A stretch of 64,000 nt of DNA from Pithys albifrons albifrons (Eukaryota > Chordata > Aves > Passeriformes > Thamnophilidae): NCBI RefSeq assembly GCF_047495875.1, contig NC_092459.1, positions 20,693,795-20,757,794 of the forward strand, read 5' to 3'. The notes under the pieces were generated by a model. The model was not told the DNA's origin. It worked only from the letters and a program-made list of their open reading frames with translations, and made no database searches. The first letter of the stretch is position 1. Every line of letters starts with the position of its first letter. Positions 25,728 through 36,887 of this stretch are shown here, in pieces. Position numbers and translations under genes: made by a program.

Positions 25728-26551
25728 TTTTGTAACACCTATAAGGAACTGCTATCATTTACATTACTGCACACTGATAAAACTAAGAATGGAATTTTAA
25801 ATGGTTATAGAGAGCACAGAATGCTTAAAATTTTCTTACAGTTATAGTAAAAGCTATTATTATAGTCCTTTACCAAAGTATATATTAAGAGGAATAAAAT
25901 ATCAAGAGAAAACAATCAACAGATTGAAACTTTCTCAAAGGAGGGTGAAATGTTTATGTTTAGAGATAAGTACAGGTTGCCCTCTGAATGATAACAACCA
26001 TTCAACTGTTAGGCAGCGAAAATTTAACAGTACCTATAGGAGCTTCAATTTCTGTGCCAAAAATTAAGAAAAAGTATTAATTCTAGATAACATTTTAGAG
26101 TCTTTTTAATCAAACATTAGGTATAAATTATTCTGTAGTTTGTGTGATAACAGTAATATATATATCAGATTGTTGTGAATGTGGTTTATACAGTATTGAT
26201 TTAGAATTAATTCCTGCTTGCAGGAACCATATTTCTGCTAGAAAAGCTTTTTAGTTTTATATTATAAATTCTCTAATATCTAAAAAAACCCCACACCTCC
26301 CTTCCCAAATACCTATTTCCCTATTGTATGTTTGCAGATTTCTAAGTCTGAAACCGGAATCCTAAGTGTGGAATTTTCTTTCATTTCTTTCTGTGGGGTT
26401 TTTCAGAGATCAATGTGATCAGATCTCATTACTTTCATGTGTAATTCCATCTAGCATCCCCAATAAAGTTCTCTCCAATTTTACGGGAAATCCTCCTCTA
26501 TCAACTTATTTACAATATTTCTGTGTCTCCTTCAGTGAGGATCATGCCTGG
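25723..26551. other. AT-rich non-coding stretch
   Basis: Unique AT-rich sequence between a solo LTR and an LTR-like segment. No gene or repeat is recognised. Confidence 0.55.
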
Positions 26552-27530
26552 TGTGGGGTGATGGCCCTGATAAGCCTGGATGGGTTGAGGGAAATGCCTC
26601 AGCCCCCTGGAGGGGTGCTCCCAGCAGAGGACAAAGGCTTTCAAACTGATAAGATTAACATAGGGTGGAGTGTTGTAAAATAATGACACAACCCCCCATT
26701 GCGATATCTTCTATAACCACTCAAGGAGCCACCACCCTCAGGCATCTGTATCACCCTTGCAAAAGATTGACTTTAGTCACACAACCACCTGAAGAAGAAA
26801 CAGGAGCATAAAAAGAGATGCAGTTTTAACTGCAGGAGAGAGGGAGGAATGCCATTGTCTCTGCTGGGGTAACTTCTAGCAGCATGTCCCGCCTCCTCCG
26901 ACCTCCTGGAACAGTGTAGAGGTGAGGAGACCATGTGCTTTCTATTTTTCTATACTTTACTTTCTTAACTTTACTTCCTTACAAAGCTTGTTACATTCTA
27001 TCTCACATCTTATGCTAACAGCTACTTTGATTCTTACTTTATAATCACCTCCTTTACTAATTTTGTTTTGCTACCTTAATACTAATAACAGTAACTTGCT
27101 TTACACTTTGCTACTTCATGTTTTTGCTTTCTTTTGCAATGTGCAGTTTCTTTTTCAACGTGTGTTGATAAGAAGCAGCTCTGTTCTTTCCTTTTGCTTT
27201 GTGTTACAGAGAGAGTGGTGTGCAAGCTATTTTATTGTCCTATGTTATTGAGAGAGTGTCTAGATAAGTGTTTTAAGTGGCTGTGCTTCTGGTTAGCAGT
27301 TCTTTGTTGCTAGTTTTTCTGTCGTGAAAATGGGACACATTGCTGTATTGTAACTTGAGTTTGGTGTGTTTGTCTCTGAAAAGTGTGTTTTGTGCTGGTT
27401 TCTTTTGGGGTCTTTTATTGTTAAATACAATCTTGCAGCTAAATGTTATCACTGGCAAAGCGGAAGCCACAATAACTGCCACATACTTGTATTAATAAGT
27501 GTTATTTTAGGACCTGTGGTGGGGAAAGTT
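26552..27530 (+). mobile_element. Possible LTR or ERV-derived segment
   Basis: The segment starts TGTGGGGTGATGGCCCTGAT, like some avian LTR 5' ends. It has a TATA-like box (CATAAAAAG, 26,807-26,815) followed by a GC-richer R-like stretch. The rest, about 26,940-27,230, is a T/C-rich leader-like region. I could not find a convincing poly(A) signal, a CA end, a primer-binding site or a target-site duplication, so the right edge is arbitrary. It may continue into the tandem repeat that follows. Alternatively it is an unrelated interspersed repeat. No gag or pol motif is visible. Confidence 0.35.
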
Positions 27531-27542
27531 GTTTTCTAGCTA

Positions 27543-27998
27543 TTAAGTGTGGCTTCAAAAGCAGAGGTTAGAAATCCCTCCAGCCTGTGTTCTGTCCAGC
27601 AGTTCAGCAGGCAGTGCTGGGTTCATAAGGCTCTAATTTTCTGGAAGCGCTTATTTAGCTGATGAGTTCTCCCCAGCTTAAGTGTTGGCTTCATATCAGA
27701 GGTCAGAAACCCTTCCAACCTGTGTGCTGTCTGTGGTCGATAGGCAGTGTTGAGGGCATAAGGATCTGATTGTCTGTTCCTTGAGGCAGGTACTCCATGA
27801 CATTGTAGTGGAATCTTTGCATATAATCACAGACTATCACAGGCTATTCTGAGTTGGAAGGGACCCACAAGGATCATCAAGTCCAACTCTTAAGTCAATG
27901 GCCCATATAGGGATTGAACTCATGACCTTGGCATTATTACAACCAAGTTTTAACCAACTGAGCTATTCTCAGGGTCGACTGGAAGTGCTTATTGCTAA
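27543..27998. repeat. 135-bp imperfect tandem duplication, second unit interrupted by a SINE
   Basis: Unit 1 begins at 27,543 (TTAAGTGTGGCTTC) and unit 2 at 27,678 (TTAAGTGTTGGCTTC). Shared blocks include CAGAGGTYAGAAA, CCTGTGT, GGCAGTGYTG and CATAAGG. The unit-1 block CTGGAAGCGCTTATT reappears as CTGGAAGTGCTTATT just beyond the SINE, at about 27,979-27,993. This suggests that the SINE, and about 50 bp of other sequence, split unit 2. I do not recognise the unit. It may be an ERV leader repeat linked to the LTR-like segment upstream. Confidence 0.7.
27821..27973 (-). mobile_element. tRNA-Ile-derived SINE with CR1-like tail (TguSINE1-type)
   Basis: On the minus strand, 27,965 down to 27,899 aligns closely with tRNA-Ile(AAT). 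It has an A box (TAGCTCAGTTGG), the TGGTN2TAATAA anticodon arm, the GCCAAGGTC variable/T-stem part, a B box (GAGTTCAATCCC) and the 3' acceptor GGGCCA. Many differences are at former CpG sites. The acceptor 5' strand is not preserved, so it is not a working tRNA. The head joins a CR1-like tail (GATGATCCTTGTGGGTCCC...) ending near 27,821. Such CR1-mobilised tRNA-Ile SINEs are known from passerine birds. It depended on CR1 enzymes for movement and on internal Pol III boxes for transcription. Confidence 0.9.
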
Positions 27999-28807
27999 TA
28001 ATTTCTTATTAATACATTTAAGACTAGAAATCTTTGCATTTCTGTCTCCCTCCTCCCTTTCACATGACACCTGGCAAGAAAAATCACCATACCAGAATCA
28101 CCATTTTGGTTTGGCCATCAGAAGTAAATTTTGACTGTTACATACTGAGCATACTAGAGGTGAAAATGCATTCTAATCTGAGAGCATCTTCCTGCTTAAT
28201 GTTGCATGGGTTCTTTTAATGCTGGAAAGTGAAAATAACATCAACAGTACTGTGAAGGTTTTCTGCAGAATGTAGGTGGTTTTTGCTATTTCTACCAATT
28301 ACCTTTTAACTCTTTTGCTTTCCAAAGCCTATTAGTCACTAAAAAATTTCTATTAAGTGTCATTTATGTATATAAAAATTATTTTTCAGACAGATCATTG
28401 AAACTTATACCACAAAAATCAGTGTTTAACTAACGCAAGGAAAACCAAACCATACTACTACAGTTATAAATTGTTCAATTTTAGACATAGATGAACATTC
28501 ATTTCTCAAGCTAATTTGGATAAAATTTGTAGTTGGGTTTCCTGAAGAGGTCAAGGGCATTCCAAATACTTGAACATTTTGTGGGTTTCTTTTTTTCTTC
28601 TCTGTAAACTGAATGTTTGATTAACACTTCAGAGTTGGTTTTGACTCCTGTACATTCTCTGAACACTGACACATTTATTATTATCTATTATCAGCTGATA
28701 AATATTTTGGGATTTAAAAGATATCTCTGCCTGTCAAATTTAGAGAAGCTCATTCAAGCCTTTATCTCTCATAGAATAGATTGCCATAATATTCTGCTCA
28801 GTGATCT

Positions 28808-28824
28808 GCCAGCCAGCCAGCCAG
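28808..28824. repeat. (CCAG)4 microsatellite
   Basis: Four consecutive CCAG units in unique sequence. Confidence 0.85.
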
Positions 28825-30089
28825 ATTACTGAGCTTCACAGCTATATATCACAAAGAAACACAAGCATACTTCCTTGATAATAGTGTCACTACATAGCCT
28901 TCCCATAAAACAAAGGAGGAATTTAACAATTTTATGTTGGACTATAAAGGAAAACCCTGTAGCAGCTACGAGCACTAGTATATCTCGAGGTTGTCTTTTG
29001 AGTTCTACAAGTGTGATTAAATCTCTCTATAACCAAACTAAATTCACACAATGGATTGGTATTATCTCCTGAAGGAATGACATTTTTCTCTGTACACAAC
29101 ACTATTAATGTTTATTTCTTCTTAATATAATTAACTTGTTTCCTACTGAGTAATTTGTCATATAGATGACTGCAATATGAAGACAAATATAAGATTGCAC
29201 TGAATATAAAATTGATCTGTGAATGTTCATCACAAGTGAATTTTAATAAAAAGTTGGGCTCAGTCCTCCCAGCCTGACTCCTATTAGTTAAATGTAGGTT
29301 CCTAATCATGTGGTCTTCCTGAAGTACATTGCTCACACACATAACTTGCTACATTGTCATTGTGGTTTAAATATTTAAAATAATGTCATATCATAAATTA
29401 GGTCTAATCTCCACTGATTCATTAGAATATTGGACACTTGTTTCAGGAAAGTATTCAAAACAAACAAATGTTGATCCTTCTAAACAAAGCTATCAGAATT
29501 GCTAACAGTATTAATTTTATAAATATGTATTATTAATAGTAATTAATGACTAATCAGTCATATTTTAGCAATTATTTTTGAAAGCCAAACAGAAATACTC
29601 AAACTGAAGACTTTATTAAAGAATATGAGAAAAATTTCACCGGGGAAACCTTTAAATCAATAGTTTTAGAGAAGATTAGAATTTTAAATTATGTGGTTTC
29701 CCTGCATTATATCAATTTATACACCAAATCGAAATAATCTTCATGCCCTCTGCTTGCAACAGCAAAAGTAAAAAAAAGGTATGGTACATTCGGTGGTGAA
29801 ACATTAAGTTGTACTGTGCTATAGAGCACATTTAGCTCTTTGATGAAAGATAAACTTTCCATACATTTTAATATTTTAATACAAAAAAATAAAGCCTTTA
29901 TCCTTTTTTATCTTATTTCTCACTGCTACATTCCATGCATGAAAAATACCACAGTGGAATTTAATGGAGTTAAAATAAACTCAGAGAACTGTGCCTTTTG
30001 TGCTCAGATTAAATACCTCAAAATTTGAGGCATTAATAATTTGCCTTAAAACACTCTGTCTCCATTTTTTTTAATGCAGAAACACTCTT

Positions 30090-30361
30090 TCAAGGAAAAA
30101 AGTGTATTTTACAATGATGATTTCTGATAATACTCATAGGGCACAAATTAATGTTGAGCTTAGGCTTATTTTTAACAGAAGGTACAGTATAATGAAACTT
30201 ATCCTTCTTTAGATAGATATACAGTTGTTCACCACTTGCACAAAATTTTGAAAAGTTTAACATGGCCTGTGTTTTCTCAGCTATGTCTGGCACAACGAGA
30301 TCATACAGATGAGGAGCCTGGAAGCAATCTTTGAGCACTACTGCAAGACCAGAATTTTTAA
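30090..30361 (-). other. Candidate (possibly decayed) protein-coding exon, unidentified
   Basis: On the minus strand a pyrimidine-rich acceptor-like sequence ending TATTTACAG abuts position 30,361. From there a frame stays open for 90 codons to a TGA at 30,090. The first ~55 residues (KNSGLAVVLKDCF..., then DLVVPDIAEKTQ and SKFCASGEQLYIYL) look protein-like rather than AT-noise. The rest is Lys/Asn/Ile-rich. There is no strong GT donor after the protein-like part. An ATTAAA lies at 30,075-30,070 just past the stop, so it could be a last exon, a pseudo-exon or chance. The upstream frame start is GTG, so it is not a stand-alone gene. I do not recognise the protein. Confidence 0.2.
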
Positions 30362-30695
30362 CTGTAAATATAAAATTAAAATCATCAAAACTTTATTTAA
30401 ATTACAATTCTGACCTGTCTTAAGAACACTTAAAATCCAAGCAACTCAAAACTATGTGACAAATCTACAGATCTTGCTATAAAGAATGGTTTTGGGAATA
30501 CGCACCATTTCCCCCAAATTTCAAGCTTTTGAAACAATAAAAAACCATCTGTTAACTTGAAATAATACAAAAAACCCCAACTTTTTAGCTGGGTAGAAAA
30601 AAAAATAGAGAGGAAAAATTTTGAAAAACTCTGCTATGATTTCAGATACAGTGTTGGAAACATTGCATTAAAGAAAAATGTTGAAATAAATTTTG

Positions 30696-30855
30696 GTTCA
30701 AGGGCAGGTTGGACATGGCCCTATAAGCAACCTCATCAAGTGGATGACATCCCCACCCGTAGCAGGGTGGTTGGAACCAGATGATCTTCAATGTCCCTCC
30801 CAACCCAAACCATGCTGTCGTTCTGAGAATTTTACTCTGTGATTCTATGATTCTA
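30696..30855 (+). mobile_element. CR1 LINE 3'-terminal fragment
   Basis: About 160 bp from GGTTCAAGGGCAGGTTGGAC to GTGATTCTATGATTCTA. It includes the diagnostic 'AGCAGGGTGGTTGGAAC' and 'GATCTTCAATGTCCCTCCCAA' blocks. It is a strongly 5'-truncated, non-coding copy. Confidence 0.93.
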
Positions 30856-33800
30856 CTTTGAGGTCTTCTAAACTTTTACTTCATAAATAAGACTCCTTTT
30901 TCTGCATTAACTTAAGAGAAAACATAAACAAATTTAAATTAACAGATTTCTTTTTCAATAAAGATAAAAAAATTGACTTTTTAAACCTTTTTTTCTCTCA
31001 TCAAAATTAAGCTGCAGTCCTTTCCTTTTTTTTTTTTTTCCCCTAGTGTTGACACAAAAATAAAAAGCCATTCTTAGTTGTTAGCAAGACATGGTTGATT
31101 TGATGACTAGGGAAAATGATTAGTTGACCCAAAGACATCAATTTCTAAGCATGTTTGGATTGGTTGCAACAAAAACATGATTCTGTTGATGATTTAACTG
31201 TTCTCTGATTTTTGCGATGCATGAAATTCAATAAAACCTTGCTAGAGCTGTGTATGTTGTTTCCCTGACACTTTTCAACCACAGCAGAAATTTAACACCT
31301 TTTGCTAAATACAAGAAAAAACAGTGTAGGAGTACAAAACGTGAAAGAACTACATATAAGCACAAGGAACATGTTTTTTTCTTGCAAATTAAGGGTTTAT
31401 TCAAATTGGTAATGGTACCCATCGTTTTGTCAATTTCTTTGATAGTAGCATACACTGCTTCCCATGAAATGCTGACACCAAACAGGCATCATCTGCAGTT
31501 TCATCTTTTTCCTTGTTCCAAATGTGTTTCATGCATTTTCTCTTTTTGTACAAACATGGTCATTTTTTGGTGGATTTGTGCCACTGGTTCTGGGAGCAGC
31601 AAAAGATGTACTATAGTGAATCTTTGGGTGGGGAAGAGCAAGAAGGAGGAAGTGTTGACCATTCAATGTTCTTTAGCATTAGAAATCATTCTCATAAAGA
31701 TTTTTGATTGAAAAAAGCTGTCTTCAGGTTTCATTTGCATTTCATATAAGCCAATAAAAATATCCCTTGCAAAAAGTACTGGTAATTTTAAACTTATGAG
31801 GTTTGATCCATACCAAGACCTCATTCTTTGACAACTCTACATTCTACTCAGAACACCTTCTCAGGAGCTGACATCTCATGTAGAAAGGGGAGTATAGCGA
31901 CTACTGGTTTGCTTTGAAAAATAATTGTTTCTATTTTCTGTGACTTTTTAACTACCATAATTGAAATAGGAATAATAATATTAGAAAACTGAAATCAATA
32001 AACCTGGGAAGATGTATCTGAAAACTTAGCAGCAGCAGCCTCTTCTTTCAAAAACTCTCTTCACTGCAAAGAAATTAACAGGGAGGCTCACATTCTGAAA
32101 TAAATTAAAATCAATTTGATAAGACATTACAATAAAAGCAGCTTCAGTGAATATTTGTGTCTGTATATATCAATAAATAATAAGGTTGAATCTTTTAAGG
32201 CTGAAAGCATCTGTAAGAATACCGTAAGTCAGATTCAATAAAGAATCTAAGAAGGTAAAAGGGGATAAAACTGGTTTAAATCAGATGTATAGTTCTAAGA
32301 TAGAGCAGTTCCTACCGAGTTGCATGCTCCACCACAATGACTTCTAAAACTCCACAGGTGCAATATTGTACAACTGTACAACTACTGTATAATTCCTTAG
32401 TCCCATGCACAAACATTTTAATTTTGACTGGATTCAGAAGCTTATCCCTAAGTCCAACTAAAATACATAAATTCAGTTCTTAATGTCCTGAATCATTTTT
32501 AAAGATTTGACCTAATAGATATTTTCCAACATGTAAGATGTGTGGTAGGACTAAATGCAGAGAATGCAATCTTTTTTTTTTTTTCTTTTATTAATAGCAG
32601 TAAAATGTGGACATGAAACTGCTTTTCTTTTGCAAAACATTGATGTTCTGATTTGGTTAAAGTATTAATACATATTATAGTGTTTCAGCATTCAGCTCTT
32701 CTTTCCATCTAATAAATAGGGAGCTTAATCACCTACCTCACAGTTCCAGATAGCACATCAGCTGGTCAGTGTGTGTAAGTTTATAAAGGAAGACCTTCAC
32801 TAAAAGAGTATGAAAGGCATGACTTCTTTTTCAGATCCATGAAACAACAGGTATCTCCACAATGTTGCAGGAATGCCACAGTCTGTGTAACCTGTAAAGC
32901 TTACACAATGCTAGATACTTAAATGTTTGGCAGTATAGAGTCTATCATAAGGAATAAGTCATTTCAGTCAACTAGAATTCAGGGTAATTACACACTTCTT
33001 ACAATGATGCAAAATTTGTGAGCAAACATTACCTTCACATTTGTCTATCCCTATCCTGCTATTCTAACATTCTTTCTATTCCACAGTTCCCATAGCAACT
33101 TACACTAGTCATACCTCCAGTATTTCTGACCTCACTTCAGAGAAACAAATTAAGCTTTTATATTTTATCCTTTTCTCATTGTTTTTTAAGCCTTTGTCTA
33201 CAAATTTTTGCTTTCCTATGCCGCACTGTGCAGCACACAGAGATTATCACTTCCCGACTTTTTAAAATTGTTTTGAATCTCTCTACATAAAAATTACTTA
33301 TTTCTTCCTCCACAAATTACTGAAATGGTCTATATTTAGAAGAAACAATAGATAGTCTTCCACTCTTGTGAATTAAGTCAGGTACCTCAGAATGGGATGA
33401 TAATATAACCATGCAGAAGTACGTCTAGCAGGCTAAGTGTACAGCTGTTCAGAGCTGGTTAATAGCAAACACTGGTGGTATGAGCATCTGCTTTAAAGAT
33501 ATCTATCAGGAAATGCAAGGAGGTACCTCTACTGACTGAGTATTTAAATCCTGAAACAATTTCCTGAAATTAGAAGACTGTGCTTTTAAAATAATTCTCA
33601 TGAAATTCAGTCCATTGTGCTGGAAATATTTTGACAAAAATGTTTCATCCACAAAAAAGAGCTATTAGAAATTAGATGAACAATAGCAGAGGTGGTTTTG
33701 AAACTTCCCCAAATATTTTTCAACCAATCCAGATGCAAGTACTGCTATAGAAATCCTGTAAAATATTTAAGAAAGCAATAGATACTATCCATTTTTATAT

Positions 33801-36800
33801 TAAATATTGCTTTTAATATTGAGCTAGGAACACTTTGTTAACTTTTTTTCTGCTTTTAATTTCCTCAAATGTTGATCTGTCAGCCTGTGCAAATTAATTG
33901 TTTCATTGATACCAATCCAATGTATCACTGGTATTCATGTTATTTGATTTTCTACAGATTTCTATTTCCAGATAACTGAGACTTTGTTACCTTTAAATTA
34001 CAACAACTGGAAAATCAAGTGATGCCTTCTCATAATATACTTAAATTTCACCTCCTCCCATTTCGTGTTATTTTTTCTTAGTCATAAGCTTGTGAAACAT
34101 AGGAAACATCACACTCTACACAGAACCATCTCAAGTTCCTCATTCTCCCTCTGGAGATTTTCTCCAGAAGTGGGTGTCCTGACAGACTGTCCTCTCCTCA
34201 CTGCAGAACAGACCAGTGTGCAGTACCTCTCTGAACACATCATGAATCCTGGGGTCACAACAAATTCTGTCTTGAGGAAGCTTTGAGTGCACAGTGGTGT
34301 CAGAGATTTGATCAAGGTTGTTCTGTACAAAGGCCATCATGCCCTTCAAAGGATAGATGTAAGATGGAAAAAAATAGAGCAGAAATTATGTACCACTAGA
34401 TGTTTGCTGAGTACTTAAGACTGCTAGCAGAGACTAGGTTAGAAGCAAGTAATTGTAGATAGCAAGACAGTGAATGATACATTTGAGGCAAGTATGGAAA
34501 TATAGGGCTCATATGCCAGTTAAAGAAACTCTGAAAATGCCAGATTACCTTATAGAAGACAAATGAGACAAATCAGGAAACTAAATGAGAAAGAGCCCGG
34601 ACTTAGGAAAATGTACCAGCACGTGTTACAAGGGCCACACTATCCCCTAGTTAGACCCTACTTCTTACAAATACTGACCTCTCATTCTGGTAGCAAATTA
34701 CAGGACCAAACTCCATGTTCTTTGAAAAATACAGGCTACCATCTAATTGTGGTTCTCAGACAGGATTCAGCTATTTTCTTATAGAACTAATAATATCTCT
34801 GCAGACTGTGAATAGGTTGTTGAGCTGTTCTGTAGTGCTGCATCAGTTTTTTGCAGTTTCTACTTTGACATTTCTAAGGAAGACCAAAACTGGGTTGCCA
34901 AGAGAACTGAAATGTCTCAACTGCAGAAAGCTCCTTTTGATAAAAATCACGTGGTTTTGCAAAATCTCTTTTAACATTTGGCAAGATTATATTGAAAATT
35001 GAACTGGTTTTCATTTGTTATGATTTCATTATATTGTTATTCATTCTGTCCCTGGAACAGACAGTGTGCAGGACATAATCTATCCCTACAGCATATACTA
35101 GCTAAGAGAGCAAGTTACACAGAAAGAGTGACAAGGCATTACATAGTCTACATATAATAGCTTTCAGACCAAAAATCCATACTCCTCACCTCCAAATACT
35201 GCTTACAACATGCTGTTACTCATTTGCTATTTTTTCTGAGATATCCTAAACTAAATTACTCTTTAGGGGTGCTCTGAAAAAACAATATGGAGTTCCTTGC
35301 AATGGGTTATATTAAAAGGGAGTGTCTCTAGGCACAGGGAAAAACAAGCACAGATGAAGATGACGCCTATTTGAATAGCAGGATGATGAATAGGAAAGAC
35401 CATAATTTTCAAGAATGCAAAGTGGCAGTGACATTATAAAACACAGAGAGAAGAAAATGCCTTTTTCATTTTGTACTATGTTAAGAAATCTCCACTAAAC
35501 TAAGCCCAAATATCCTACTTCACACTACACAGGAATCAGGAAAAAAATTACTCCTCAAATGATGGAACACTTTAGAAAGTGGTTCTAACTTCTTGCTGAG
35601 CCCTAAGTCTAAATGTATATCCAATGACATATGTGCGTAGATGGTTTATGTGCATATTCATGTGTCCATGCACACAGACACACACTCTCTCTTCTACACT
35701 GGTGCACAAAAAGGAAAGGTCCTGTAATACAGTTAAGTATAAAGGGATTTTACTAACAGTCAAATACTTGTCTTCTGTTACACTATTCTGCCTCTTATAA
35801 CAAATAACAGATAAATATTCTAAAATATCTATGTAGATATGCTTAGATATTCTATAACCTTTGAAACTGGATTTAAAGCTTAGCCATTGCCAAGGGTTAT
35901 TCAGCATTGTTACATTTGTTATGACAACTTTTCAATAAATTCTAGCACTGTTTAAAAATTATAATTGGGAAACCTATAATGCATATTCTGTCGCACTTGT
36001 CAACCATCACAGGTTTTAGTGCAGTAAATCTGATGAAGAATTCCAAAGTAAAATAAAGAGAAATGACAGGAATGCCAGTCTCTGTATTTCTGATGATAAA
36101 AAGGCTGAGTGCTCACCAGCAGCAGCTTGCTGTCAGTCAAAATGAGTCTGAAACAGATGCCAACCACATCAACAGCTTGAGCCATATACATTTTTAATTA
36201 CACAAAGACAGACATCATGATGGAAGTCCACAGTTCTTTCTTGATGCAAGGTACACCAAAGAATATTCCATTGCACCTCAAATTCAAAGCTAGCAAGTAC
36301 TGCATTTCCTAACTAGAATATTCTGTTCATATCTACACCTGTAAAACCAGTATGTTTAGTGTTAAAAATATGACTACAAATAGAAGTTGGAAAAGGCTGT
36401 TGCAATATTATATTGAATCTCTATCAGTCTTGGATATTATTTTACCAACATGTGAATGGAAAGATCTCTTTACTCACACTGGACCACAAATTTCAGTTTT
36501 CTTTTGTTTTCTTTTCTATTTGAACTTTATATCAAACTAATATTTATATACTAGTGGATATGTGGCAAAAATTACTAAGCTCTTTCCCGACTACCCACCT
36601 TCCAAGGAGATCATAAGCCTTTATTTGGCCAATGATATGCTAGGGGGAAAAAAAAATCCTTACAACTGCAGACACAAAAACTTGACTTCTCAAAGTTGTT
36701 TGTGGGTTTTTTTCCTCAAAACTGATGGCTTTAGAATAAGATTTTTCTAATTATGTTTCAGTGTCTCTCTATTTCAAAATTTTGTGGGTTTGGTTTTTGA

Positions 36801-36887
36801 TGTTACTGCCCACTTACTGAGATGTTTGATTGAGCTAGATACCAAATGTGCAGTTCCGCTTCAAGAGAGAAGTGCCTAAAGACACGA
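30856..36887. other. AT-rich non-coding stretch, no gene seen
   Basis: Unique AT-rich DNA with pyrimidine runs near 31,026-31,041 and 32,572-32,590. The 153-codon ORF at 31,250-31,711 begins with GTG and shows no recognisable motif. A less AT-rich patch at about 34,060-34,350 carries overlapping ORFs on both strands but no known family. Confidence 0.6.

Larger units (their letters stand above)
28000..30695. other. AT-rich non-coding stretch, one weak exon candidate
   Basis: Mostly AT-rich unique DNA with a CCAG microsatellite at 28,808-28,824. The only protein-like patch is on the minus strand near 30.2-30.36 kb and is listed separately. Confidence 0.55.

Noticed and set aside
27899..27965. 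Functional tRNA-Ile gene on the minus strand
   Set aside because: The acceptor 5' strand does not pair with the 3' part, several stem positions are mutated, and the head is fused to a CR1-like tail. It is a SINE head.
31250..31711. 153-codon plus-strand ORF as a gene
   Set aside because: It begins with GTG, not ATG. It has no recognisable motif and no splice or promoter context, and it lies in AT-rich unique DNA.
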